Part shown: one piece after another, positions 1 to 8,657 of the stretch | Layout: every line of letters starts with the position of its first letter | How positions within the stretch are numbered: the first letter of the stretch is position 1 | From: Bacteroidota bacterium | GTDB taxonomy: Bacteria > Bacteroidota > Bacteroidia > 2-12-FULL-35-15 | Direction of reading: 5' to 3' | DNA length: 64,000 bases | Assembly: GCA_016722565.1 (NCBI GenBank) | Contig: JADKIU010000001.1 | Coordinates: forward strand, 496,001-560,000 | Program-made: the position numbers and the translations under genes | The notes under the pieces: generated by a model | The model's database searches: none | Told to the model about the DNA's origin: nothing | What the model saw: only the letters and a program-made list of their open reading frames with translations

Positions 1-165
1 ATTTTGTTATCGTTTTATTATGGTTTAAAAGCACAGAGTGAAGGAGGAGTGGAGTACATTAAAAAGCATAGAAAATTAACCCGCTGGAGTTACCCCATTT
101 GGTTGTATGTAACAATAACAGGTGTTGTTGTTTATGTGATGATTTCTCCTTTTTATACGCATTAA
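1..165 (+). CDS. DUF420 family membrane protein, C-terminal fragment
   Basis: The window opens inside this gene; 54 codons remain before the TAA at 163-165. The visible end has a polar stretch (EYIKKHRKLTRWSYPIWLY) followed by a last hydrophobic segment (VTITGVVVYVMI). The pattern of a basic 'KHR..TRW.YPIWLYV..TGV..Y.M' ending matches the last helix of DUF420 (YozB/CtaM-like) membrane proteins. In Bacteroidota these lie with SCO1/SenC and cytochrome c oxidase genes, which fits the CxxC protein that follows after 18 bases. The family role in haem-copper oxidase maturation is known for CtaM in Firmicutes and is only inferred here. The start lies outside the window. Confidence 0.72.
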   Translation: MLLSFYYGLKAQSEGGVEYIKKHRKLTRWSYPIWLYVTITGVVVYVMISPFYTH

Positions 166-183
166 TTTTATACATATAAAAGA

Positions 184-465
184 ATGAAATTGAAAAAAAT
201 CATTTCGAAAATTGTTTTTGTACTGCTTTTACTTTTTGTGAATGCCAATACATTTGCACAATGTGCCATGTGTAAAAGCTCTGTTGAAAGTAATCTGGAA
301 GAAGGCGGTTCTATCGGTCGTGAGTTAAATACTGGAATTTTGTATTTGATGGCCATCCCTTACATTATTTTAATGTTGGGTGGTTATTTCTTTTTCAAAA
401 AACAAATTGATGCAAAAGTTATTGCTTGGAAAAACAAACATTTTCCGCGTAAGCAAGCTAACTAA
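184..465 (+). CDS. small membrane protein with N-terminal signal and CAMC motif
   Basis: A 93-residue protein with a signal peptide (about residues 1-25, ending TFAQ) directly followed by a CAMC motif. After a short soluble part comes a transmembrane helix (about 52-73, LMAIPYIILMLGGYFFF) and a basic tail. The layout is that of a short conserved Bacteroidota protein often found beside DUF420 and SCO-type copper chaperones. The CxxC pair just after the cleavage site would lie in the periplasm and could bind metal or be redox active, but that is inference. It is 18 bases downstream of the DUF420 gene and probably co-transcribed. No characterised function is recognised. Confidence 0.72.
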   Translation: MKLKKIISKIVFVLLLLFVNANTFAQCAMCKSSVESNLEEGGSIGRELNTGILYLMAIPYIILMLGGYFFFKKQIDAKVIAWKNKHFPRKQAN

Positions 466-469
466 TGCT

Positions 470-1846
470 TCACTGAATGATTATTCTTTTCTTATAAGTA
501 TTTTTTTTATTGCTCAATTCTACAATATATACTCCTCTAGGCAGTTCTGAAATATTTACTTCCTTAACATAAATTTGATTAAAAACTGTTTCTCCAAGAA
601 TAGTATAGATTTTAATTGCCTTAATTTTGTCTTTTAAGTATGAATCGTCAATTGTGAATTTTCCGTTTGATGGATTGGGATAAACTGAAAAATATTGATG
701 TTCATTGTTCTCAATTATATTATTTATAACTGGACATAAACTATTTACTTGAATAGGAATGGTTCTGGTAGTTGTTGATCCATCACCAAGTTGGCCAGCT
801 GCATTATATCCAAAGGCCCAAAGTGTTCCATCGTTTTTTAATGCTAAGGAGTGTGCATTTCCAGCGATTGAAGTAATACTAGAGAGAGAACTTACTTGCA
901 GAGGAATATTGCTAGATGTAAAACTGCCATTTCCAAGTTGACCATTTCCATTTCCACCCCAGGTCCAAATTGTTCCATCACTTTTTATTGCAAGCGAATG
1001 AATAAATCCTCCGGCAATTGCCTTAACTGGAAAAAGAGATGAAACTTGATTAGGAATACTGCTATTTATATTTGTGCCGTCACCGAGTTGTCCATTTAAA
1101 TTATAACCCCAGGACCAAATAGTACTATCGCTTTTTAATGCGAGAGAATGATAGTATCCGCAAGCAATTTTTGAGATTCCAGACAGAGCTGTTATTTGAA
1201 TTGGAAAATTGCTATCAACGGTTGTTCCATCGCCTAGCTGACCAAAAGAGTTGCTTCCACAAGCCCATACTGTGCTATCATTTTTTAGTGCTAGAAAGTG
1301 GTCTGCTAGAGAAGAAATGGAAATAATATCTGTTAGAAAATAAGCCTGTACAGGAAGATTACTATTTGTATTTGTAGAGTCTCCTAATTGCCCATTATCA
1401 TTATCTCCCCACGTCCAAACAGTCCCATCATTTTTAAGCGCTAAAGAAAAATGATGTCCCGAAGCTATTGCTATAATATTTGAAAGAGATGTTACTTGAA
1501 TAGGAATGCTACTATTTATATTATTACCATTTCCTAATTGACCTTCTGTATTTCTCCCCCAAGTCCACACCGTGCCGTTACTTTTTAGAGCAATAGAATG
1601 GTCATAACCTCCTGCAATAGCTGTCACATCTGAAAGAAAACTAACTTGTAAAGGAAGATTACTTCCTATTGTTGTTCCATTTCCAAGTTCACCATAACTA
1701 TTCTGCCCCCATGCCCATGCAATACTATCGTTGCATATAGCAAGAGATTGGAGCCCACCAGCAGCAATTGTTTGTGCAGAACTCGATAGGTAATTAAATA
1801 GAAAAGAGAGTAGTATGGGTACCGATTTTGAAGTAAATTTTATCAT
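470..1846 (-). CDS. secreted RCC1-repeat beta-propeller protein with T9SS type A sorting domain
   Basis: A 458-residue protein. The ATG at 1846 is chosen because it starts a signal peptide (MIKFTSKSVPILLSFLFNY, cleavage near SSSAQ); the frame is open 24 codons further upstream but without a signal. Seven 'W.WG.N..GQLG.GT' units separated by 'AIAGG..HSLALK.DGT' blades show a complete seven-bladed RCC1 propeller. The last 75 residues begin FSVYPNPSNGKFTI and end KKRIIIQ, the layout of a type IX secretion type A C-terminal domain (Por_Secre_tail). It is therefore probably exported to the cell surface or medium. No catalytic site is visible; binding of a ligand is the usual role of such propellers. 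It stands alone between convergent and unrelated genes. Confidence 0.88.
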   Translation of the reverse strand: MIKFTSKSVPILLSFLFNYLSSSAQTIAAGGLQSLAICNDSIAWAWGQNSYGELGNGTTIGSNLPLQVSFLSDVTAIAGGYDHSIALKSNGTVWTWGRNTEGQLGNGNNINSSIPIQVTSLSNIIAIASGHHFSLALKNDGTVWTWGDNDNGQLGDSTNTNSNLPVQAYFLTDIISISSLADHFLALKNDSTVWACGSNSFGQLGDGTTVDSNFPIQITALSGISKIACGYYHSLALKSDSTIWSWGYNLNGQLGDGTNINSSIPNQVSSLFPVKAIAGGFIHSLAIKSDGTIWTWGGNGNGQLGNGSFTSSNIPLQVSSLSSITSIAGNAHSLALKNDGTLWAFGYNAAGQLGDGSTTTRTIPIQVNSLCPVINNIIENNEHQYFSVYPNPSNGKFTIDDSYLKDKIKAIKIYTILGETVFNQIYVKEVNISELPRGVYIVELSNKKNTYKKRIIIQ

Positions 1847-1981
1847 GTCTATATTTTTGTACAAACTTTGATTTTCAAAACGAGATTTGTAAATTAAACT
1901 TGATGAACATATCGACAAATTGTCTCAGGTACTTTTCAATTATTTATTTTTATCGATTCTGCATCTTATGTTATTGCGTTC

Positions 1982-3406
1982 TTAGATTTTTAATCCGATA
2001 ATCACAACATCATCCACCTGCTCCAAAGGCCCTTTCCAATCATCAAAGGTGGTTTCAATAATATGCTGCTGACGCTCAATCTTGTCGTTAGAAATTTCAG
2101 TTAATAATTCTTTCAATTTTTTGTATTTGAATTTTTTGCCTTTGGGGCCACCAAACTGATCGGCATACCCATCGCTATACAAATACACACAATCTCCTTT
2201 TTTCAATTGAATGGTGTGGTTTTGATAATTGTCAACCCTTCCATCCAGGTTTACACCAATCGGAAATTTATCTGCTTTTATTTCGTTCAATGCACCATTG
2301 GTGATATAGTATAACGAATTAAATGCTCCGGCATATTGCAGCTCCAGTGTTTTTAGATTCAATGTACACAAGGATAAATCCATTCCATCTTTTACACCTT
2401 TGCCCGTTTCGGATTGACGTAATGTTTTTGTAACACCGGCATCCAGGTGTTTTAAAATTTCGGAAGGCTTTAACAATCCCACTTCGTTTACTGCTTGTGT
2501 CAACAAGTTAAATCCTACTACACTCATTAAAGCGCCCGGCACTCCGTGTCCGGTGCAATCCACAGCTGCAAAACAAATGGTATCACCTTTTTGCTCAATC
2601 CAATAAAAATCACCACTCACAATGTCTTTCGGGCGATAAAAAATAAAACTTTCGGGTAATATTTTTTTCCAATGATCTACCGGAGGCAGAATAGATTCTT
2701 GAATACGCTTCGCATAGTTAATGCTATCCGTAATTTCTTTTTTCTGTAAGGTGATTTCGGAATTGCGGTGTTCTAATAAATCGTTTGCTTTTTGTTTTAA
2801 CTGATAGCGGTTGTATAAAAAGCCGGTAAGCAATAAAATCAACAATACTGCGATGATTAATACCACCATCCAGAGTTTGTTTTTATTTAATTCCAGTTCC
2901 TTTATTTCATCATTTTTGGTAAGCAGTTCAATTTCTTTTTGCTTTTTTTCACTCTCGTATTTTGTTTGAAGCTCATTCATTTGTCGGCTCGACTCGGCAT
3001 TAAAAATGGAATCCTTCATGTTCATCAACAAACCTTGGTACTCGTATGCTTTTTGATAATTGTGCTGCGACTGATATGCAAAGGCCATCATTTCGTAGCC
3101 TCTACTCATCAAATCTTTAGAGCCAATCTCCTTTGATATTTGCAAGGCTTGGTTATAGTATTCAAATCCTTTTGCAAACAAGTTGCGGGAGCAATGGTTG
3201 GAGCCCATGCTGTAAAGTGAAACAGCTAACCCATAACGATCTTTTAATTTTTTACGAATCTCCAGCGATTCTTCAAAACAAGTATATGCCTTGTCGTACA
3301 GCTTTTGATCCTCATACACACTGCCAATATTATTTAAGGTAAGAGCTGTTCCATTGTCGTCATTGTTTTCTCTTCTCACTTTCAGCGCCATGGAATAGTA
3401 TTCCAA
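1982..3406 (-). CDS. SpoIIE/PP2C-type phosphatase with TPR and membrane segment (C-terminal part of a frameshifted gene)
   Basis: The 474 residues hold three to four TPR units (about 1-140), a coiled coil, a transmembrane helix (about 180-200), a second coiled coil, the junction motif SINYAKRIQESILPP and a full SpoIIE/PP2C domain (about 245-474). Metal-binding acidic residues are visible in SGDFYW, VDCTGHGVPGA, YSDGYADQ and DDVVIIG. It should dephosphorylate serine/threonine on a partner such as an anti-sigma-factor antagonist, in the cytoplasm. The first codon is a TTG without a leader. The frame continues the TPR array of the fragment at 3414-4082, so both are probably one protein of about 700 residues. 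It is last in a minus-strand unit that starts at 5433. Confidence 0.88.
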   Translation of the reverse strand: MEYYSMALKVRRENNDDNGTALTLNNIGSVYEDQKLYDKAYTCFEESLEIRKKLKDRYGLAVSLYSMGSNHCSRNLFAKGFEYYNQALQISKEIGSKDLMSRGYEMMAFAYQSQHNYQKAYEYQGLLMNMKDSIFNAESSRQMNELQTKYESEKKQKEIELLTKNDEIKELELNKNKLWMVVLIIAVLLILLLTGFLYNRYQLKQKANDLLEHRNSEITLQKKEITDSINYAKRIQESILPPVDHWKKILPESFIFYRPKDIVSGDFYWIEQKGDTICFAAVDCTGHGVPGALMSVVGFNLLTQAVNEVGLLKPSEILKHLDAGVTKTLRQSETGKGVKDGMDLSLCTLNLKTLELQYAGAFNSLYYITNGALNEIKADKFPIGVNLDGRVDNYQNHTIQLKKGDCVYLYSDGYADQFGGPKGKKFKYKKLKELLTEISNDKIERQQHIIETTFDDWKGPLEQVDDVVIIGLKI

Positions 3407-3413
3407 ACTTTTT

Positions 3414-4082
3414 TCAACTCCCTTTCAGTTTGTATACCAAGCCAATGTTGTGCAAGGAGCTGCCAATGCCTTTTTGATTATTTATTTCTTTTTTAATTGC
3501 CAATGAGCGGTTGTGAAATTCCAACGCCTCATCGTATTTTTTTTGTATTTGATAAATCAATGCAATGTTGTTCAGCGTGCTACCCATCTGCCATTTGCCT
3601 TTTTCAGTGTCTTCCACCAAGGCCAGCGATTCCATATAATATTTTAAAGCTTTGTTATAATCTGCTTTATCATCGTAGATTAATCCAATATTATTAAGGG
3701 CAACAGCTAATCTCGATTTATCACCCAGCTCCTCGGCCATTTTTTTTGCCATTTGGTGGTATTCCAATGCCTGGTCGTAGTTGCTACTATAGTAGAGGAT
3801 AAGTCCGAGCACACTATAGGAATTCATCTCCCCTTTTTTATATTTTATTTTTTTAGCAAGGGCAAGTGCTTCGGCAGCATTTTGGTGCGCTAAGGTTGAA
3901 TCGTTAGAAACATATTCGTGAGCAATTTCATTTAACAAATTAATTTTAGTGGTGTCGGCAGTCGCTTTTGCTATTTCCGTTTTCAAGCTATCAATTAGTT
4001 TGTCGGTTTTTTGAGCAAAAGAAATTTGGCTCAAGCATAACATCGAGAAGAGTAGTAGAAAAGTAGTTTTTATTTTATTCAT
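3414..4082 (-). CDS. TPR-repeat N-terminal part of the SpoIIE phosphatase (split by a frameshift)
   Basis: This 222-residue fragment begins with a signal peptide (cleavage near ISFAQ) and then four to five TPR units of the 'LNNIGLIYDDKADYNKALKYY' type. It stops at a TGA in the middle of a TPR unit, right after NIGLVYKLKG. The next frame resumes with VEKSLEYYSMALKVR, the second half of the same repeat. A normal 34-residue repeat is restored if two bases are missing, for example TTTT read as TT after GGGAG. The TPR part should be periplasmic and act as a sensor for the cytoplasmic phosphatase. It lies 31 bases downstream of a paralogous TPR gene, probably in one operon. Confidence 0.85.
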   Translation of the reverse strand: MNKIKTTFLLLFSMLCLSQISFAQKTDKLIDSLKTEIAKATADTTKINLLNEIAHEYVSNDSTLAHQNAAEALALAKKIKYKKGEMNSYSVLGLILYYSSNYDQALEYHQMAKKMAEELGDKSRLAVALNNIGLIYDDKADYNKALKYYMESLALVEDTEKGKWQMGSTLNNIALIYQIQKKYDEALEFHNRSLAIKKEINNQKGIGSSLHNIGLVYKLKGS

Positions 4083-4113
4083 GTGTACCGATACTGAAAG
4101 ATATAAAATATAT

Positions 4114-5433
4114 TTAAGTCTTTTTATCCTTTAACAACCGTTTCAGATTTTTGTGTATGTAGTTCTCATTCGGCAACAATGATTGCTGAATACGTTTGGC
4201 ATATTGGATGCTATCCAATATTTCTTTTTGCTTTTCATCCACAATGTTCTTTTGTTCTTCAATAATGGTTTTCTGTTTTCTGGTAATACGCAAACGATTG
4301 ATTACAAATAGCGAAAAGAGGATCACCAGAATCAATCCACCAGCAGTGCTGTAGAGAATAATGTTTTGTTTTTGTTTTTGTTCTGCAGCAATGGCAATTT
4401 CTTTCTCGCGTTCTTTTTCGTCCAATGCTTTTTGCTTTTCGTAAGCCGACTGCATTTCCTGCTGCATTACTTCTCTTTGGCTGTTCTCACTTTGCATGCT
4501 ATCATTCATTTGCGTATACAGCTCATGCATGGCAAGTGATTCTTTATAGCGCCCCGTTTGTTTGTAGCATTTAAATAAAGCAAAACTGAGGTGGCTCATA
4601 TGAAGTACAGCTTCTGATTCTTTGGCAATTTTTAAACCTTTCTCATATAATTCAATGGCTGTTTTGTAGTCTGCTTCATCATGGTAGGTTTTTCCTAGAT
4701 TGTAAAACGACATGGCTTGCCCTCGTATATCTCCAACTTGTTCCCTTATTTTTAATCCTCTGTTATAATAGTCGCGGGCCTTCTTAATGTCTTTCAAATC
4801 GTAATAAATGCTGCCAATATTATTATAGGCCGTAGCAATACCAACATTGTCTCCCAGCTCTTCGCGTATTTTTAAGCTGCGTGTATAATATTCTATGGCG
4901 AGGGTGTTTTCACCATTCGAGGAATAGATGGATCCAAGGTTATTATACGAAGCCGCCATGCCATTCTTATCGCCTACTTCCTCTCTTATTTTTAAACTCC
5001 TTTTATAGTATTCAAGTGCTTTATCTAAATTCTTCAGATCCGTATAAATAGCACCCATATTGTTGATACAGGATGCCTCCCCTTTTTTATCTCCAATCTC
5101 TTCTCTAATTTTTAAGCTTCTTGTAAAATAGTCGATTGCATTTGCATAATCGCCTTTAAAATAAAAGGTGGTGCCTTGTGTATTTAAAGCCTGACCTTGA
5201 TATTTTTTATTGCCCACTTTTTTTGCATAATCAAACAGTTGTTGTGCATAATAAAATGAACTATCGGTGTTGGAATAAATGTAAGCTTCAAAGCTAAGAG
5301 TAGAAAGCGCCTCCATTCGTGAAGTATCCGGTTTACTCGGATTCTTCCAGATCTTAATTAGGCTGTCGACATTCACTTGAGCGCTCCCAAGTAAACTTAT
5401 AGAAAGGAATAGTATGGATAAAAAATGTTTCAT
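4114..5433 (-). CDS. TPR sensor protein with membrane helix and coiled coil, no phosphatase domain
   Basis: A 439-residue protein. The ATG at 5433 begins the signal peptide MKHFLSILFLSISLLGSAQ. About seven TPR units of the 'A.CINNMGAIYTDLKNLDKALEYYKRSLKIREE' type follow (about 60-310), then a coiled coil, a transmembrane helix (about 360-380, LYSTAGGLILVILFSLFVI) and a cytoplasmic coiled coil. It ends with SIQYAKRIQQSLLPNENYI and a short lysine-rich tail. In the neighbouring paralogue the same motif is the entry to a SpoIIE/PP2C domain, but here the protein stops. Only 31 bases separate it from the next gene, so no hidden phosphatase domain is present. Probably a signalling partner of the downstream phosphatase; its partner in the cytoplasm is unknown. 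Confidence 0.85.
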   Translation of the reverse strand: MKHFLSILFLSISLLGSAQVNVDSLIKIWKNPSKPDTSRMEALSTLSFEAYIYSNTDSSFYYAQQLFDYAKKVGNKKYQGQALNTQGTTFYFKGDYANAIDYFTRSLKIREEIGDKKGEASCINNMGAIYTDLKNLDKALEYYKRSLKIREEVGDKNGMAASYNNLGSIYSSNGENTLAIEYYTRSLKIREELGDNVGIATAYNNIGSIYYDLKDIKKARDYYNRGLKIREQVGDIRGQAMSFYNLGKTYHDEADYKTAIELYEKGLKIAKESEAVLHMSHLSFALFKCYKQTGRYKESLAMHELYTQMNDSMQSENSQREVMQQEMQSAYEKQKALDEKEREKEIAIAAEQKQKQNIILYSTAGGLILVILFSLFVINRLRITRKQKTIIEEQKNIVDEKQKEILDSIQYAKRIQQSLLPNENYIHKNLKRLLKDKKT

Positions 5434-5515
5434 GTAATTTATAGTCAAATATACTAATACTGCCATTTAAATCAACAATTCCGGACAATCATAATACATT
5501 TTAAAAAAAATACTT

Positions 5516-5523
5516 TATATTTG
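5516..5523 (+). promoter_or_regulatory. -7 promoter box (TATATTTG) of the 5561 lipoprotein gene
   Basis: TATATTTG matches the Bacteroidota -7 consensus TAnnTTTG, 37 bases before the ATG at 5561. No clear -33 TTTG box is seen upstream, where the sequence is A-rich. Confidence 0.55.
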
Positions 5524-5560
5524 ATAGCGTTATTCTAAAAATCGTTTAAAACTCTTTCCT

Positions 5561-6466
5561 ATGGCTATAAATTCAGGTTTTAAAAACAGTGTAAAAGCAA
5601 GTATTCTAATGTCGGCCTTGGTATTGGTTGGTTGTGGTTCCGAAGGTGGCGAGGGTTCAACCGGTGCCAACGATTCCATTCCTGTATTGGATTCCATGCC
5701 GCATCATACTTCCGAAAATGCATTTTATTCTATTCCTTCGCCTATCCAGCTCGGACAAATGTTGCAACGTGCAGGAGCAACCTATGATAAAAAGGTGTTA
5801 AACCCGACCGACAATGCGGCAAAATATTCGAAATTAGATAGCAAAGCACTCAATTTGGGTGTATATGGTGCCGACTTAAGCTACTCAGCCGTGTTTAATC
5901 AACCGCAAGAAGTGATGTCGTATTTAACCAGCTCTAAAAAATTAGCCGAAGACTTAGGCATCACCACCAGCTTTTCGGCATCGGTGATGGAGCGCATGGA
6001 AAAAAATACCGGTAACCGCGATTCATTATTATACATCATCTCCGAATTGTTCCTTAACTCCAACGAAGCATTAAAAGAAAATGATCAATCCAATATTTCG
6101 GTATTGGTATTGGCAGGTGGATTTATTGAAGGTATGTATGTGGGAACACAAGTTGCTAAAACGGTAAAAGACAACAAAGCCATTCATGCCCGCATTGGCG
6201 AATTCAGAGGCTCACTCAGCAATTTAATTATGTTGGTAAGCACCGTAAACGGTTCATCCGGATACGATGTGTTGGCCGATTTAAAAAGCATCAAAGCCAT
6301 TTATGACGAAAGTGCTGTAACCGAAGAAAAACCAACCACAACCGTGGATACTACTAAAAAGGTAATGACCATTGGTGGAAAATCCAATTATACATTATCA
6401 AAAGAGCAGATTGAAAAAATTACAGAATTGGTAGCAACCATCAGAGCAAAAATTATTAAACCATAA
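5561..6466 (+). CDS. conserved lipoprotein of unknown function
   Basis: A 301-residue protein with a lipoprotein signal: a hydrophobic stretch SILMSALVLVGCGS with the lipobox cysteine near residue 25, followed by a glycine/serine-rich linker. The mature part is mostly helical, with motifs such as YGADLSYSAVFNQPQEVM and DLGITTSFSASVMERMEKN. It ends in an acid/threonine-rich linker and a helix. It belongs to a conserved Bacteroidota lipoprotein type without a known role. The next gene, 45 bases on, is also secreted and probably co-expressed. It has its own -7 box at 5516. No enzymatic motif is visible. Confidence 0.78.
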   Translation: MAINSGFKNSVKASILMSALVLVGCGSEGGEGSTGANDSIPVLDSMPHHTSENAFYSIPSPIQLGQMLQRAGATYDKKVLNPTDNAAKYSKLDSKALNLGVYGADLSYSAVFNQPQEVMSYLTSSKKLAEDLGITTSFSASVMERMEKNTGNRDSLLYIISELFLNSNEALKENDQSNISVLVLAGGFIEGMYVGTQVAKTVKDNKAIHARIGEFRGSLSNLIMLVSTVNGSSGYDVLADLKSIKAIYDESAVTEEKPTTTVDTTKKVMTIGGKSNYTLSKEQIEKITELVATIRAKIIKP

Positions 6467-6511
6467 TTGGTAACACCCCACAACATAAACTAACTATTTA
6501 ACACCAACAAT

Positions 6512-6931
6512 ATGGCAACGATTTTAAGAATACTGTTTATAGTATTAATAGTAAATACAGCAAGTTTTGCGCAATGCAATGGTTTTGCAAAAAAGAGTAT
6601 ATCCAAATTAAAACCCTATTTAAACACCCAACAAGTGTTTAGCACGGTTTTGTTAAACGGAGATAAAACACAACTCTCGTCTACCTTTTATTATGGTGAC
6701 GAATATCGTTTGTTAATCACGGCAGACGATAAGCTTGGAAAAATTCAGTTGAATGTAAAAGATGCACAAGGTGTAATTGTATATTCAACCAAAGCATACG
6801 GAACCATTATGTGGGATTTTAATGTGGAGTCGTCACAAGATTTAACATTGGAAGTAGTAACTCCCGAAGCAACAGCAGGATCAACTGAAGATAAAAGCGG
6901 TTGTGTTGCAATTGTGATTGGGTTTAAGTAG
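6512..6931 (+). CDS. small secreted protein of unknown function
   Basis: A 139-residue protein with a signal peptide (MATILRILFIVLIVNTASFA, cleavage before QCNG). The rest has alternating short hydrophobic stretches typical of a beta-sandwich (YRLLITADDKLGKIQLNVKD, DLTLEVVTPEA) and two cysteines, one at the mature N terminus and one near the C terminus, which could form a disulfide. It follows the lipoprotein at 5561 by 45 bases and shares its transcription unit, which ends in the hairpin at 6983. The start is the first ATG and gives a complete signal peptide. No function is recognised. Confidence 0.72.
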   Translation: MATILRILFIVLIVNTASFAQCNGFAKKSISKLKPYLNTQQVFSTVLLNGDKTQLSSTFYYGDEYRLLITADDKLGKIQLNVKDAQGVIVYSTKAYGTIMWDFNVESSQDLTLEVVTPEATAGSTEDKSGCVAIVIGFK

Positions 6932-6963
6932 ACCTCACCCCAGCCCTCTCCGAAGGAGAGGGA
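6930..6963 (+). repeat. palindromic GGAGAGG-type intergenic repeat
   Basis: The arm CTCACCCCAGCCCTCTCC meets GGAGAGGG across a GAA loop. The element starts on the stop codon of the preceding gene. Related copies lie at 9890-9929 and, inside metH, at 13911-13950 and 14428-14461. It is a REP-like repeat of the kind scattered through Bacteroidota genomes. Confidence 0.7.
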
Positions 6964-6982
6964 GTTTGAATTGTAATTTTTT

Positions 6983-7018
6983 AAACCCTTCTCTTTAAAA
7001 TGGAGAAGGGTTTTTTAT
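6983..7018 (+). terminator. intrinsic terminator after 6512-6931
   Basis: A perfect 11-base-pair stem, AAACCCTTCTC with GAGAAGGGTTT (7003-7013), is closed by a short A/T loop and followed by a run of T. It should end the transcription unit starting at 5561. Confidence 0.75.
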
Positions 7019-7026
7019 TTTTGGCA

Positions 7027-7090
7027 GCTCCGTAGGAGCGTTCTATAGTTAAAACAGGATTCGAGTTAAAAACAGAGCTCCATAGGAGCG
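7027..7090. repeat. two copies of a GCTCCrTAGGAGCG palindrome
   Basis: GCTCCGTAGGAGCG at 7027-7040 and GCTCCATAGGAGCG at 7077-7090 are short self-complementary repeats, 50 bases apart, with 'ACAG' and 'GAGTT' sequence between them. They look like another family of dispersed intergenic repeat and lie just past the stop of the minus-strand gene at 7098. Confidence 0.55.
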
Positions 7091-7097
7091 ACCCGTG

Positions 7098-8000
7098 TTA
7101 TATTTTTTCAAAGGTGAACGATAACATGATTTCGTTTCTGAATTGGAATTTATATGGAGGATAAGGCATATACCGGATTCTATTGTCAAAAATGAGATCT
7201 AAGTATTTAAAGATTTTAACGATTATTCTGTTTCTAAAATCAATGTCGAATTTAGAACGGTTGATTGCATTGGCAAAACAGCGAGAATAATTTTCCCAGC
7301 GCACTTTTGATCCGAAACTTTTTCGAATATAAGTTTGTAATCCAATCCCATATTCGGAGGTGATGAGTGTTTTGTTATAGATAATATCATTTTGTTGTTT
7401 GTTCGGTTCGAAATCGAGAATAGGGCTGGTTGAAGTCCTTAGGGTAACAAATGTTAAATTTATTCTACTGGTTTTCCAGAATCGAAATGTTGTTCCGTAG
7501 CCTAAATCAATATTCATTGGATTTCCGAAGCCCGAAACCCAACGGTTGTAATAATATCCGCTATCGTGATATTGGTTTTCATAGGTTGATAAAAATTGCG
7601 AATTGAAATAGAAAGTAAAAATATTTTCAAACTGTTTATTTGTTTTTTTTATAATCTCTGTACTAAAGTCGATGCAATCTGAATTCTTATACCAAACACT
7701 ATCTACAAACTTCATATAACCCAATTCACCATTGAAACGGATATGGGTTTCTAAAAAATTTCCGATACTATCATAATTAATTGCAGAACGCACTAAAAAA
7801 GAATAATTATTGTTCCCATTGTATTTCCAGTTTTTGTAATGTACATAGGATGCTGAGAAATTATTCGAATAGGTTATTGTGTTGGGAAAATTTAGGGACT
7901 TCCTTGAAGAGTCCTTAGCATTAAATCCGAAGGTTTTAATCGTAAATAAAATCAGAATGTAGCAAATTTCAATTTTATAATTTCGAAATTTATTCTGCAT
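7098..8000 (-). CDS. predicted outer-membrane beta-barrel protein
   Basis: A 300-residue protein with a hydrophobic N-terminal stretch (YKIEICYILILFTIKTFGF) that can act as a signal. The rest is rich in aromatic residues with alternating polar and hydrophobic positions, such as HIRFNGELGYMKFV, IFTFYFNSQFLSTY and IDLGYGTTFRFW. It ends in MLSFTFEKI, close to the aromatic end strand of outer-membrane barrels. The pattern resembles the DUF3078 family of Bacteroidota, but the match is by eye and not certain. It follows a lipoprotein gene by 5 bases on the same strand, so the two are probably expressed together. Function unknown. Confidence 0.6.
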   Translation of the reverse strand: MQNKFRNYKIEICYILILFTIKTFGFNAKDSSRKSLNFPNTITYSNNFSASYVHYKNWKYNGNNNYSFLVRSAINYDSIGNFLETHIRFNGELGYMKFVDSVWYKNSDCIDFSTEIIKKTNKQFENIFTFYFNSQFLSTYENQYHDSGYYYNRWVSGFGNPMNIDLGYGTTFRFWKTSRINLTFVTLRTSTSPILDFEPNKQQNDIIYNKTLITSEYGIGLQTYIRKSFGSKVRWENYSRCFANAINRSKFDIDFRNRIIVKIFKYLDLIFDNRIRYMPYPPYKFQFRNEIMLSFTFEKI

Positions 8001-8005
8001 TCGAA

Positions 8006-8641
8006 TTATTTATTTTTGTTTTTTACTTTTGTTTTTCTTGAATAAACCTTCGCCATGTCTTTTTTATCCAGTTCCCAAAAGTTCATGTAGTCGGTTGTCA
8101 CTTTTATTGTTTTAATTTTCAAATCATTTTTTTCTTCTAGACTACTCTCCCAACTTTTCATTTTATTGCTATTCACTTTTCCAGTCCATTTAGCCCAATA
8201 CATTATCAGATAATAATCATAAGAGTTAAATTCATCTTGTTTTAGATCTTGGCCGTCTAGAGTTTTTAATTCCTTCAAGTGTATTTTAAGATTATTTGAA
8301 GAGTCAATTTTAATTACATTAGAGGGATTCAAAAAGCTTATTAAGCTATCGTTTTGAGCATTACATTTTTTGTTATCCCGATATAACATTAAGTACCCGT
8401 TTTTGTCGTAAAATCGAATTTCAGGAATCCCGATATTGCCATTATTAAATTTATTTAACATTGATGTGTCCTTTAGGGCGTAGCAATTCGTGTCAATTAA
8501 TTGGTTAGATTTTAGATAGTGTTCTATTTGTTTTTTGTTTTCAACTTTTGGATTTCTAACTCCAAATTGGTATAACATTATTTTTGTGCATCCTGATAGT
8601 AAAATAAAGGATGTGAAAACTAAGAAAAGTTGTGGTTTCAT
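8006..8641 (-). CDS. lipoprotein of unknown function
   Basis: A 211-residue protein. The ATG at 8641 is preferred over an in-frame upstream start at 8719, because MKPQLFLVFTSFILLSGC is a clean lipoprotein signal with the cysteine at residue 18. The upstream codons also run through a terminator hairpin. The mature part is polar and lysine-rich with a stretch YDYYLIMYWAKWTGKVN. This resembles proteins that place a thioredoxin-like 'W..W' segment near the end, but no CxxC is present, so no enzymatic claim is made. It precedes the barrel gene at 8000 by 5 bases. Confidence 0.68.
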   Translation of the reverse strand: MKPQLFLVFTSFILLSGCTKIMLYQFGVRNPKVENKKQIEHYLKSNQLIDTNCYALKDTSMLNKFNNGNIGIPEIRFYDKNGYLMLYRDNKKCNAQNDSLISFLNPSNVIKIDSSNNLKIHLKELKTLDGQDLKQDEFNSYDYYLIMYWAKWTGKVNSNKMKSWESSLEEKNDLKIKTIKVTTDYMNFWELDKKDMAKVYSRKTKVKNKNK

Positions 8642-8657
8642 AATTTTTGTTTTTATT

